From positions 930,001 through 994,000 of the forward strand of contig NZ_JH992941.1 of assembly GCF_000315485.1 (NCBI RefSeq): 64,000 bases of DNA. The letters are read 5' to 3'. Position 1 is the first letter of the stretch. Each line of letters begins with the position of its first letter. The notes beneath the pieces are model-generated. The model made no database searches and was not told where the DNA came from. It was given only the letters and a program-made list of their open reading frames with translations. Source of the DNA: Bacteroides oleiciplenus YIT 12058 (GTDB lineage Bacteria; Bacteroidota; Bacteroidia; Bacteroidales; Bacteroidaceae). This document shows positions 27,545 through 35,559 of this stretch, piece after piece. The translations under genes were made by a program, and so were the position numbers.

Positions 27545-28579
27545 ATGAACAGCTACAAGACCTATATATGCCTTGCTTTGTTCGCCCTTTCAGGCTGCAA
27601 AAACAAGGACGGCAATAAGCCACAGACACTCATACCGCAAATCCGGTATGAGTTCAGCGGTGGCGCAGGGCACTATAATTATGCTCCGAGCATCATTCAG
27701 GACGAATACGGCATCCGCTACGGGTTCATCTGCGAGAACCGCGACCCGTTCAAGATAGTGGACTATGTTTATCTGTATAAAGGCATCCCTACGGAGAAAG
27801 GCTACGTATGGCAACCCGGCACACAGATTATCGAACCCTCTGAAAGCGGCTGGGACAACTGCCACATCTGCGACCCCGACGTCCGCGAATTCAAAACGAC
27901 CTATAAAGGGGAAACTTACAACTGGATTATGACCTACCTCGGCGTAGATCGTTGGGACTGTAACCATAACCAGATAGGACTCGCCATCTCCAAGAACATT
28001 GAAGGTCCTTATATCAAGTTCGACAAAAACCCATTGGTTGCCTATCAGGACACCACCAAATGGGGTGTAGGACAAAGCACCACCATCGTCAAGGACTCCG
28101 CCACCATACAGTTGTTCTATCACTCTACCACGGAGAACGGCCCCTTCTGCATGCGCGAGATAAAACTGAACGATCTGGATAACATCGTATTGGGCAAGGA
28201 ACAGGCAATCCCCTTCCTGAGCGCCAACAGTTATCCCGCTATGTCCGACAAGTACATCTATATGGTGTCCGAAACCCGCGTATCTCCCATTAAGGAAATA
28301 CCCACCTGGGTAGGCGATGTATGTCGCCTGGCGTACAAACCGAGAACCGAAGACCTGGCCGGAGACAAGGACGGCTGGATAGAGATAGGACATGCCGGAC
28401 CGGAAGAAACAGGATTCCCGCGAAACCATAACCCGGGCATCCTGACGGACACGAAAGGTTATATGCTCAGTGATGACGAACTGGTGATGTACTTCACCCC
28501 TGCCATGACAGGAGAGAACTGGTTATGGTCTTATGACCTGTATTCGGCTACGTTCAATCTGAAAAGTTACTTCAAATGA
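27545..28579 (+). CDS. beta-propeller lipoprotein resembling GH43/GH32 enzymes, copy A
   Basis: The 344-residue protein has a short lipoprotein signal (LFALSGCKNK, cysteine near residue 18). The repeating pattern of strands and the motifs YAPSIIQDEYG, HICDPDVREF, GLAISKNIEGPYIKFDKNP, WGVGQSTTIV and TGFPRNHNPGIL suggest a five-bladed propeller like GH43 and GH32 glycosidases. It shares the motifs CDPxV, WGVGQ and TGxPRNHN with the protein at 30849-31994, so the two are paralogues. Enzymatic activity on ribosides or another linkage is possible but unproven. Its stop overlaps the next start (ATGA), implying tight coupling with the hydrolase that follows. Confidence 0.65.
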   Translation: MNSYKTYICLALFALSGCKNKDGNKPQTLIPQIRYEFSGGAGHYNYAPSIIQDEYGIRYGFICENRDPFKIVDYVYLYKGIPTEKGYVWQPGTQIIEPSESGWDNCHICDPDVREFKTTYKGETYNWIMTYLGVDRWDCNHNQIGLAISKNIEGPYIKFDKNPLVAYQDTTKWGVGQSTTIVKDSATIQLFYHSTTENGPFCMREIKLNDLDNIVLGKEQAIPFLSANSYPAMSDKYIYMVSETRVSPIKEIPTWVGDVCRLAYKPRTEDLAGDKDGWIEIGHAGPEETGFPRNHNPGILTDTKGYMLSDDELVMYFTPAMTGENWLWSYDLYSATFNLKSYFK

Positions 28580-29769
28580 GAAAGACAGCGCTACAAACAG
28601 TATGGCTCGCCCTGCTGCTCCTTGCCCTCCCCTGCGGGCAAGCGGCAGGGCAGCAGAAGACTCCCGTGATAGTAATCACCGACCTGTATCATCCCTACCA
28701 AGACCCGGGGGATAATATGGACCTGATTATGGGATTCGGCCTGCCCGACGTAGATCTGAAAGCCGTACTTCTGGACATCACCGACGCTTTCCGTAAAGAT
28801 ACCGCCGATCACCCTACCCTATGGCGGGATCCGCGCGGACCGAGGGAAGCAGGTATCATCCCGGTGGAGCAATTGAGCTATATCTTCAACAAGAAAGTCC
28901 CCTACGGCATAGGCCCATTGTCCATGATGAAATCGGAAGAGGATAAGATGGAATACCTTCCCGGCTACGAACAGGAAGCCATCCGGCTGCTGACGGACGT
29001 GCTGAAAGCAAGTAAAGAGCCGGTGGAAGTCCTCTCTTTCGGTTCGGCAAGGATACTGGCAGTTGCCTACAACCGCACCCCCGCACTACTGAAAAAGAAG
29101 ATACGCAAGATTCACCTTAGTGCAGGCACAGCAAGCAAGAACCACGAACTGGGAAGCGATGCCGGAGCCAACGCCATCCCCGGTGGAGAATGGAATGTAG
29201 CGCTGGATGTATTTGCTTTCACAAGAATATTGAAGTCAGACCTTCCGGTAGCCATCTATCCCTGCGCAGGCAAAGACGGTGGCTTCGTGAAGGACTGCAA
29301 CAACACCTACTGGCAACTGCCCGATATGGAGTTTACGCGCAAAATGCATCCCCGGTTGCAGCGGTATCTGGACTTTGCCTTTAACCGGAGACTGCAATAC
29401 GACTTCCTCCGCGCAATGGATGCCGGATATCCGGCAGATATGGACATCAGCCGCTACCCTAAACCTTTTCATGTATGGGAAAGCGCCATCTGGCTGAAAG
29501 CTACCGGAAGGGAGGTGGTCTGTACGCCCGAAGGGAAATACCGCCTCGATAGAGAAGGGGAGACAAAACAAGGTGACCAGCTCATTAAGAACGAGTTGCG
29601 TCCTTGCCGTCTGGATGAAATAAGGAATGACGGACGTTTTCAGTTCTCATACACCGGAAAGCCGTCCGGTAATAAAGAGATATATTACCGCCCGGACCCC
29701 AATGAGAACGAGAAAGCACTTCAAGCAGTGATTCCCGAACTCTATATTTCCATTTCACCGAATAATTAA
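28576..29769 (+). CDS. divergent nucleoside hydrolase-like secreted protein
   Basis: The 397-residue protein has a signal peptide (WLALLLLALPCGQAAG) without an obvious lipobox. Its opening VIVITDLYHPYQDPGDNMDL aligns with the DTDxxxDDxxAL calcium-binding loop of nucleoside hydrolases but carries an insertion and keeps only part of the aspartates. The middle follows the family (EVLSFGSARILAVAYNRTP, KIRKIHLSAGTA, NVALDVFAFTRILKS). The C-terminal histidine region reads FHVWESAIW. It probably splits an N-glycosidic or related bond in the periplasm, but the changed metal loop makes the substrate uncertain. It overlaps the preceding propeller gene by 4 bp and precedes a canonical paralogue. Confidence 0.72.
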   Translation: MRKTALQTVWLALLLLALPCGQAAGQQKTPVIVITDLYHPYQDPGDNMDLIMGFGLPDVDLKAVLLDITDAFRKDTADHPTLWRDPRGPREAGIIPVEQLSYIFNKKVPYGIGPLSMMKSEEDKMEYLPGYEQEAIRLLTDVLKASKEPVEVLSFGSARILAVAYNRTPALLKKKIRKIHLSAGTASKNHELGSDAGANAIPGGEWNVALDVFAFTRILKSDLPVAIYPCAGKDGGFVKDCNNTYWQLPDMEFTRKMHPRLQRYLDFAFNRRLQYDFLRAMDAGYPADMDISRYPKPFHVWESAIWLKATGREVVCTPEGKYRLDREGETKQGDQLIKNELRPCRLDEIRNDGRFQFSYTGKPSGNKEIYYRPDPNENEKALQAVIPELYISISPNN

Positions 29770-29787
29770 CTTCTAAAACATAATGTT

Positions 29788-30840
29788 ATGATCAAGAACA
29801 AACTTTATCTATTAGGCTTATTTCTACTGGCCTTGTCGAGCTGCACCTCCTCCGGGAAACAGCAGAAAACGGAAGTTGCTTCAAGCGCGGAAAAGATTAT
29901 CCTGGAAACGGACATCGGCAATGATGTGGACGATGCCCTGGCACTGGATATGCTCTACAAATATCTGGATGCGGGAGACATCGACTTATTGGGCATCATG
30001 ATAAACAAGGAGGGCACTTACCCTGCCGAATACACAGACATCATGAACACTTGGTACGGTCATCCCCAAATTCCCATCGGCATCATACACGATGGAGCGG
30101 ACTGCGAAAATGACGCTACAAACTATGCCAAAGCCGTATGTCTGATACAGGATGAGAACAGCAAACCGACATTCAAACGTTCGCTGAAAGGTGGTTACGA
30201 CCAACTACCGGAAGCTCCCGCCCTCTATCGCAAGCTGCTGGCACAGCAACCGGACAGTTCCGTCACAATCATCTCCGTAGGCTTCTCTACCAACCTTTCA
30301 CGCCTGCTGGACACTCCGGCCGACGAATACTCGTCGTTGACGGGCAAAGAACTGGTTGCCAAAAAAGTGAAACTGCTATGCACTATGGCAGGATGTTTCA
30401 ACAACCCCGAATTGTACGAATACAACGTTGTGAAAGATATTCCGGCAGCAAAGAAAGTATTTACGGAATGGCCCACTACGCTGGTGACTTCGCCTTTCGA
30501 GGTAGGTATCGCCATCAACTATCCTGCTACCAGCATCGAGAACGATTTCCAATGGGCACCGATGCATCCGATGGTAGAAGCGTACAAGAGCTATCAAAAA
30601 ATGCCATACGACCGTCCGACATGGGATTTGACCTCAGTACTCTATTCTGTTGAAGGACCTTCCTACTTCACAGTTTCGCCCGCAGGCAAGATAAGCGTAA
30701 CGGACAAAGGGGCTACGGAATTTACTCCCGATGCAACCGGAAACCGCTACTACCTCACGGTAGATGCCGCCCAGGCTGAGAATATCAAACAACATTTTGT
30801 CAAACTGGTTAGCAAACAACCGGCTCACTTCACTAAATAA
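29788..30840 (+). CDS. nucleoside hydrolase (IUNH family) lipoprotein
   Basis: This 350-residue lipoprotein (LFLLALSSCTSSG, cysteine near residue 19) carries the canonical metal-binding loop ETDIGNDVDDALALDML of inosine-uridine nucleoside hydrolases, which release ribose and a free base from ribonucleosides. Other family segments are LLGIMINKEGTYPAEY, VTIISVGFSTNLSRLLD, VKLLCTMAGCF and FNEVFEI-like TSPFEVGIAI. The final region PTWDLTSVLYSV has tryptophan where many members have histidine before the aspartate. Export plus lipidation places it in the periplasm or on the surface, upstream of ribose uptake. Neighbours are the divergent hydrolase (18 bp before) and propeller copy B (8 bp after). 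Confidence 0.88.
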   Translation: MIKNKLYLLGLFLLALSSCTSSGKQQKTEVASSAEKIILETDIGNDVDDALALDMLYKYLDAGDIDLLGIMINKEGTYPAEYTDIMNTWYGHPQIPIGIIHDGADCENDATNYAKAVCLIQDENSKPTFKRSLKGGYDQLPEAPALYRKLLAQQPDSSVTIISVGFSTNLSRLLDTPADEYSSLTGKELVAKKVKLLCTMAGCFNNPELYEYNVVKDIPAAKKVFTEWPTTLVTSPFEVGIAINYPATSIENDFQWAPMHPMVEAYKSYQKMPYDRPTWDLTSVLYSVEGPSYFTVSPAGKISVTDKGATEFTPDATGNRYYLTVDAAQAENIKQHFVKLVSKQPAHFTK

Positions 30841-30848
30841 TCAATATC

Positions 30849-31994
30849 ATGACTAAGTATCTATTCTATATTATCGGGTTATGGCTATTCTGCTCCTGTT
30901 CGGACAGCACACCGGGAGAAGAACCGCCCGTTACCCCTCCCGAACCGACTCCTACCATAACCATCAGCAAACCGGAGTTTATCTTCGGTTTCCGAGGAGA
31001 AAATAAATATTCCTACTGTCCGAGTGCATTGAGGCAAGAGGACGGTACTGTTCATCTGTTTTTCTGCGGAAATCCAGAGAATCAGATTATGGTTGATAAC
31101 ATCTTCCATATAAAGATTAATCCGGACGGTTCGCAAACTGCTCCCAAAAGTGTGCTCCAACCGGGCATCGCAGGCACATGGGACGATCATCACACCTGCG
31201 ACCCTTCCGTCATCGAGGGCAGTTTCTACTGGAACAATACGACTTACAAATATGCCATGTTCTTCTTGAGCAATATGTACGGAGTGTATTATAATGAAAT
31301 CGGTGTGGCATTCAGCAACAGCCTAGATGCCGATAGTTGGGTGAAATATCCGAAACAGATTATAAAAAAGACGTGGTCGGACGACGGTGACCAGGAAATC
31401 GGCGGCGGCGGAAAATCATGGGGAGTAGGCCAGCCATCCGTAGTATCTCTCGACAAGAAAGGGAAGGTATTGCTGACTTACACCATCGGAGATATTGGTG
31501 GTACGCGAATAGCATGGGCCGAAGCCGACTTCAGCAACATGGACAACTATACCATCAGCACTCCCATGACCATCGTTCAAAGCGGCTTGCTGGCTATTGA
31601 CAACAAATCGAGAGATTATACCTGCAATTCCGAATTCGCCATCAACCAGAATGCGGATAAAATAGTCATGATACGTCCCGTGCAACCTATGCCCAGCGAT
31701 TACCCTGCTTATCTGAATAGCTCTCTGGAAATAGACTACATGAATCTTTCCGACTTCATGAATCAAAGCGGCAGTTGGACGCCCATATACCGAATCACTC
31801 CTGACGATACGGGTTATCCGAGGAATCATAACGCAACTTTATTACGGGATAACTTCGGACACTTGCAGGATTGGGAAGAACCAACTTTTTACTTTACAGT
31901 CAGCAAAGCAGCACCCGATGTACAACCTTCGGGCAGCAGCCATGCCGAATGGACATATCATATATGGAAGAGCAAAGTGATGAAAAGCAAATAA
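30849..31994 (+). CDS. beta-propeller lipoprotein resembling GH43/GH32 enzymes, copy B
   Basis: The 381-residue protein has a lipobox (WLFCSCSDS, cysteine near residue 17) and a proline-rich linker (EEPPVTPPEPTPT) that holds the domain off the membrane. The propeller domain starts ISKPEFIFGFRGENKYSYCPSA (split by blade turns) and shows HTCDPSVIEG, GVAFSNSLDADSWV, WGVGQPSVV and TGYPRNHNATLL, the same landmarks as the protein at 27545-28579. A GGGGKSWG loop precedes the WGVGQ motif. It is the last gene of the operon. As with copy A, a glycosidase-like fold is inferred; activity is unknown. Confidence 0.65.
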   Translation: MTKYLFYIIGLWLFCSCSDSTPGEEPPVTPPEPTPTITISKPEFIFGFRGENKYSYCPSALRQEDGTVHLFFCGNPENQIMVDNIFHIKINPDGSQTAPKSVLQPGIAGTWDDHHTCDPSVIEGSFYWNNTTYKYAMFFLSNMYGVYYNEIGVAFSNSLDADSWVKYPKQIIKKTWSDDGDQEIGGGGKSWGVGQPSVVSLDKKGKVLLTYTIGDIGGTRIAWAEADFSNMDNYTISTPMTIVQSGLLAIDNKSRDYTCNSEFAINQNADKIVMIRPVQPMPSDYPAYLNSSLEIDYMNLSDFMNQSGSWTPIYRITPDDTGYPRNHNATLLRDNFGHLQDWEEPTFYFTVSKAAPDVQPSGSSHAEWTYHIWKSKVMKSK

Positions 31995-32125
31995 TGTCAA
32001 TCTGACAATTTGATAATCCTACGCACCCGAGAGTACCTCCTTTCCGCCTTAAGACTAGGAAAAGAAGAAAAAACGCAAGGATTTCATTTTGCAGAAATGC
32101 AGAAAGGAGGCAAAAGCCCTTATAG

Positions 32126-32165
32126 AAAAACATGAGGGAAATATTTGTCCCCTTTCCGTGTTTTA
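32126..32165 (+). terminator. possible terminator of the ribose/nucleoside operon
   Basis: AAAACA pairs with TGTTTT at the base and GGG with CCC inside, giving an imperfect hairpin that ends in TTTT. It lies 130 bp after the last gene of the operon. The stem is weak, so this is tentative. Confidence 0.35.
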
Positions 32166-32250
32166 AAGCCCGATATTAGGCGAAACGCTAACAAAAGGTA
32201 GATTGAATAGCCTCGGACTATTCATTCAACCAGAAGAAAATAAAGCATGT

Positions 32251-32424
32251 TTTCGGTAAGGCTACACCCTTTCATCCACATAGTATAACCCTTTCAGGGA
32301 AATGGCTACACCCTTTTGGAAAAAAGGTGTAGCCTTACTGAAAAACAGATGGTGTATTTTACCTGAATACATCATCTGTTTTGTCTGAAAAGACCATCCG
32401 TTCAAGGTAAACAGATGGTGTGTT
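32251..32424. repeat. overlapping hairpin-forming repeats (GGCTACACC and AACAGATGGTGT families)
   Basis: GGCTACACCCTTT occurs at 32260 and 32304, and its inverse GGTGTAGCC at 32326-32334, so two left arms compete for one right arm; the outer pairing extends over TTTCgGTAAGGCTACACC. AAACAGATGGTGTATT at 32343-32358 pairs with AATACATCATCTGTT at 32366-32380 (one G-T pair) and is repeated directly at 32409-32424 as AAACAGATGGTGTGTT. No gene explains this conservation of arms. Confidence 0.8.
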
Positions 32425-32783
32425 GCGGATAAAAAGGTGGTTTATCTCCCGAAAAGAGATGATGAATCGTGCTAAAAGAAGTAATTCATTCCAATGCCAC
32501 GTTAGCAGAATTTCAGGAATTCAATTTTTATGCAAGCAAAAGGACCAATAAGGTATCATACCGAATCTTAAACGCAGAAAGATACGAAAAACTACATTTC
32601 CGAAATGTGCTCTTAACATACTTTAGTTCAGAAGAAGTTTTACCATCGGCACACAAGAAACAGCCACAACTCCGGCAATATCCAGGCTGATATGCTTATA
32701 TACTTTTGTGACATATATATATCAATTCATGACATGGATACATTTATGTCGTGAAACCGTATATCTCTTTATCCATTTGCGCA

Positions 32784-32791
32784 TAACTTTG
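32784..32791 (+). promoter_or_regulatory. Bacteroides-type -7 box for the GH76-GH125-GH97 genes
   Basis: TAACTTTG followed by C matches TAnnTTTG and lies 39 bp before the GH76 start codon. Confidence 0.62.
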
Positions 32792-32830
32792 CACATAGAA
32801 AAACATACCTTTAACAATCTAAAATTAAGA

Positions 32831-34033
32831 ATGATGAATTCGAGACAAGCACTTTTCAGTCTATTGATCTGCGTACTGGCAATCACAGGTTGTGATACGC
32901 AAAAGCAAACTGCTGTAGGCAATGAACCCGCCCTGACACGAGCCAAGCAAACATTAGATTCCTTATATCAGAATTATGAAGCCTCCGGCACATCCCTGTT
33001 GCGTGAAAATTATCCTTCAGATATCGATAATTACACAGCAACTTATCTGGCATCCGAAGAACAAAAGAATATACCCAACCAGTATTCTTATCTATGGCCC
33101 TATTCCGGGACTTTCTCAGCTGTAAATGCTCTATTCGCCGCTACAGGCGATGCAGACTACAAGTCATTGCTCGACAACAGAGTATTGATAGGACTGGAGG
33201 AATATTACGATACCCGCAGAACTCCCGAGGCATACGCTTCATATATCAACAGCGCACCGCAATCCGACCGTTTCTATGACGATAATGTCTGGTTAGGCAT
33301 CGACTTCACCGATATTTATCTGCTCACCCGGGAAGCAAAGTATCTCCAGAAAGCGGTACTCATCTGGAAGTTTATAGAAAGCGGTACGGATGATAATCTG
33401 GGAGGCGGCATTTATTGGTGCGAACAAAAGAAAAGTTCCAAGAATACTTGCTCAAACGCTCCCGGTTCAGTCTTTGCACTGAAACTCTTCGAAGCCACCA
33501 AAGACAGCGCATACTTCACTAAGGGACAGCGCCTTTACGAATGGACCAAAGCAAACCTGCAAGACTCCACCGATTATCTCTATTTCGACAATATCTCCCT
33601 AAGCGGCAAGATAGGTAAAGCCAAATTCGCCTACAATAGCGGACAGATGATGCAGTCGGCAGCACTCCTTTACCAGTTAACCGGCGACAAGAACTATTTG
33701 GTTGATGCCCAGAACATCGCCCAAGCCTGCCACAACTATTTCTTCATGGACTATACCCCCGAACAGGGTGAGTCCTTCAAACTATTGAAGAAAGGTGATA
33801 TCTGGTTCACCGCAGTCATGCTGAGAGGATTCATCGAACTGTATCAGGCGGACCGGAACAAAACCTACCTGGACTCTTTCAACCAAAGTCTGGACTACGC
33901 CTGGGAACATGCACGGGATGAGAAAGGCCTGTTCAACGCAGACCTCAGTGGAAACACCCACGACAACCGGAAATGGTTGTTGACACAGGCCGCTATGGTT
34001 GAGATGTATGCCCGCCTTGCAACTATCAAATAA
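32831..34033 (+). CDS. GH76 family alpha-1,6-mannanase lipoprotein
   Basis: GH76 enzymes cut the alpha-1,6-mannan backbone of fungal mannoproteins. The 400-residue protein has a lipoprotein signal (ICVLAITGCDTQ). The paired aspartates expected at the active site appear in RFYDDNVWLGIDF (near residue 149). The rest repeats the helical hairpins of an (alpha/alpha)6 barrel (GGGIYWCEQKKSSKNTCSNA, FAYNSGQMMQSAALLYQLTG, WLLTQAAMVEMYARLA). Two ATGs (32831, 32834) are equally possible; a longer frame back to 32708 crosses the promoter and is rejected. It starts a plus-strand group with GH125 (21 bp later) and GH97. Confidence 0.88.
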   Translation: MMNSRQALFSLLICVLAITGCDTQKQTAVGNEPALTRAKQTLDSLYQNYEASGTSLLRENYPSDIDNYTATYLASEEQKNIPNQYSYLWPYSGTFSAVNALFAATGDADYKSLLDNRVLIGLEEYYDTRRTPEAYASYINSAPQSDRFYDDNVWLGIDFTDIYLLTREAKYLQKAVLIWKFIESGTDDNLGGGIYWCEQKKSSKNTCSNAPGSVFALKLFEATKDSAYFTKGQRLYEWTKANLQDSTDYLYFDNISLSGKIGKAKFAYNSGQMMQSAALLYQLTGDKNYLVDAQNIAQACHNYFFMDYTPEQGESFKLLKKGDIWFTAVMLRGFIELYQADRNKTYLDSFNQSLDYAWEHARDEKGLFNADLSGNTHDNRKWLLTQAAMVEMYARLATIK

Positions 34034-34054
34034 GAAAACATTAATACCCACCAT

Positions 34055-35518
34055 ATGAAGAAAAGAAATATCGGCCTATGCGCCATAGCCTTATTTTGCA
34101 TGCACAATAGTGCCAAAGCAATGGAACCAGCCCTGAAGCAGGACAACACCACCGTTGTGAACCATGCTCAGATAGCTGCTGCTTATAAGACCAACCGTCC
34201 TGCCGTAAAAGACAGGCTCTACGTTTCCAAAGCCGTAGAAGCCGAAATCCTGCGGGTAAAGAAGTTACTGACCAACCAGAAGCTGGCATGGATGTTCGAG
34301 AACTGTTTCCCGAACACTCTGGACACCACCGTACACTATCGTTTGCTGAACGGGAAACCCGATACATTTGTCTATACCGGTGATATCCATGCCATGTGGT
34401 TGCGCGACTCCGGCGCACAAGTCTGGCCGTATGTGCAACTAGCGCACAAAGACCCTGAACTGAAGAAGATGCTGGAAGGCGTCATTCGCCGCCAGTTCAT
34501 GTGTATCAACATCGACCCTTATGCCAATGCATACAATGATGGCCCCACAGGCGGTCACTGGATGTCCGACCTGACAGACATGAAACCCGAATTGCATGAA
34601 CGGAAATGGGAGATCGACTCCCTTTGCTATCCTCTCCGCCTGGCTTACCAATACTGGAAAGAAACAGGCGATGCCAGCGTTTTCGATGAGGCATGGCTCC
34701 AAGCTATCACAAACATACTCAAAACATTCAAAGAACAACAACGCAAAGACGGCATCGGTCCTTACAAATTCCAACGCCAGACAGAACGTGCGCTCGACAC
34801 TTTGAACAACGATGGTTTAGGTGCTCCCGTCAATCCGGTGGGGCTCATCGTTTCTTGTTTCCGCCCCTCAGACGATGCCACTACATTCCAGTATCTGGTT
34901 CCGTCCAACTTCTTTGCCGTATCCTCTTTACGGAAAGCAGCAGAAATTCTTTCATCAGTCAACCAGAACACTTCCCTGGCACAGGAATGTACAGCTCTAG
35001 CTGACGAGGTAGAGGTTGCTTTACAGAAATACGCCACTTACAACCATCCGAAATACGGTACTATCTACGCCTTTGAGGTAGATGGTTTCGGCAATCATAT
35101 GCTGATGGATGATGCCAACGTACCCAGCCTTCTTGCCATGCCCTATCTGGGGGATGTAGACGCGAATGATCCTATCTACCAGAACACCCGCCGCTTTGTA
35201 TGGAGCCTAGACAATCCGTATTTCTTCAAAGGCAAAGCCGGTGAAGGAATAGGCGGCCCACACATCGGATATGATATGGTATGGCCCATGAGCATTATGA
35301 TGAAGGCTTTTACCAGTCAGGACGACCAGGAAATCAAGGAATGCATCAAAATGCTGATGGCTACGGATGCAGGCACCGGATTCATGCATGAATCTTTCCA
35401 TAAAGATGATCCTGCCAACTTCACCCGTGCCTGGTTTGCATGGCAGAACACACTCTTCGGAGAGTTGATACTTAAACTGGTGAATGAAGGAAAACTGGAC
35501 TTACTGAACAGTATCTGA
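34055..35518 (+). CDS. GH125 family exo-alpha-1,6-mannosidase
   Basis: GH125 enzymes remove non-reducing alpha-1,6-linked mannose. The 487-residue protein has a signal peptide (IGLCAIALFCMHNSAKA). Family landmarks are FENCFPNTLDTTV, YTGDIHAMWLRDSGAQVWPY, GVIRRQFMCINIDPYANAYN, HERKWEIDSLCYPLRLAY, and near the C-terminus GIGGPHIGYDMVWPMSIMMK and GTGFMHESFHKDDPANFTR. The length is typical. The gene sits between GH76 and GH97, consistent with stepwise breakdown of alpha-mannan: GH76 cuts internally and GH125 trims the products in the periplasm. Confidence 0.93.
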   Translation: MKKRNIGLCAIALFCMHNSAKAMEPALKQDNTTVVNHAQIAAAYKTNRPAVKDRLYVSKAVEAEILRVKKLLTNQKLAWMFENCFPNTLDTTVHYRLLNGKPDTFVYTGDIHAMWLRDSGAQVWPYVQLAHKDPELKKMLEGVIRRQFMCINIDPYANAYNDGPTGGHWMSDLTDMKPELHERKWEIDSLCYPLRLAYQYWKETGDASVFDEAWLQAITNILKTFKEQQRKDGIGPYKFQRQTERALDTLNNDGLGAPVNPVGLIVSCFRPSDDATTFQYLVPSNFFAVSSLRKAAEILSSVNQNTSLAQECTALADEVEVALQKYATYNHPKYGTIYAFEVDGFGNHMLMDDANVPSLLAMPYLGDVDANDPIYQNTRRFVWSLDNPYFFKGKAGEGIGGPHIGYDMVWPMSIMMKAFTSQDDQEIKECIKMLMATDAGTGFMHESFHKDDPANFTRAWFAWQNTLFGELILKLVNEGKLDLLNSI

Positions 35519-35559
35519 CAGGGAATATCATACAGCTTCTCAAACATAAAAACAATACC

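Larger units (their letters stand above)
31995..32830. other. 836-bp gene-free region rich in inverted repeats
   Basis: No convincing gene is present; the longest frame (32469-32690, GTG start) has no protein-family character. The first part holds a weak terminator-like fold near 32126-32165. Bases 32251-32424 hold two families of direct and inverted repeats. The last 60 bp hold a promoter -7 box for the GH76 gene. Confidence 0.8.

Noticed and set aside
32469..32690. 73-residue open frame with GTG start in the hairpin-rich tract
   Set aside because: No family resemblance, no promoter box or signal, and it lies in an AT-rich non-coding context.
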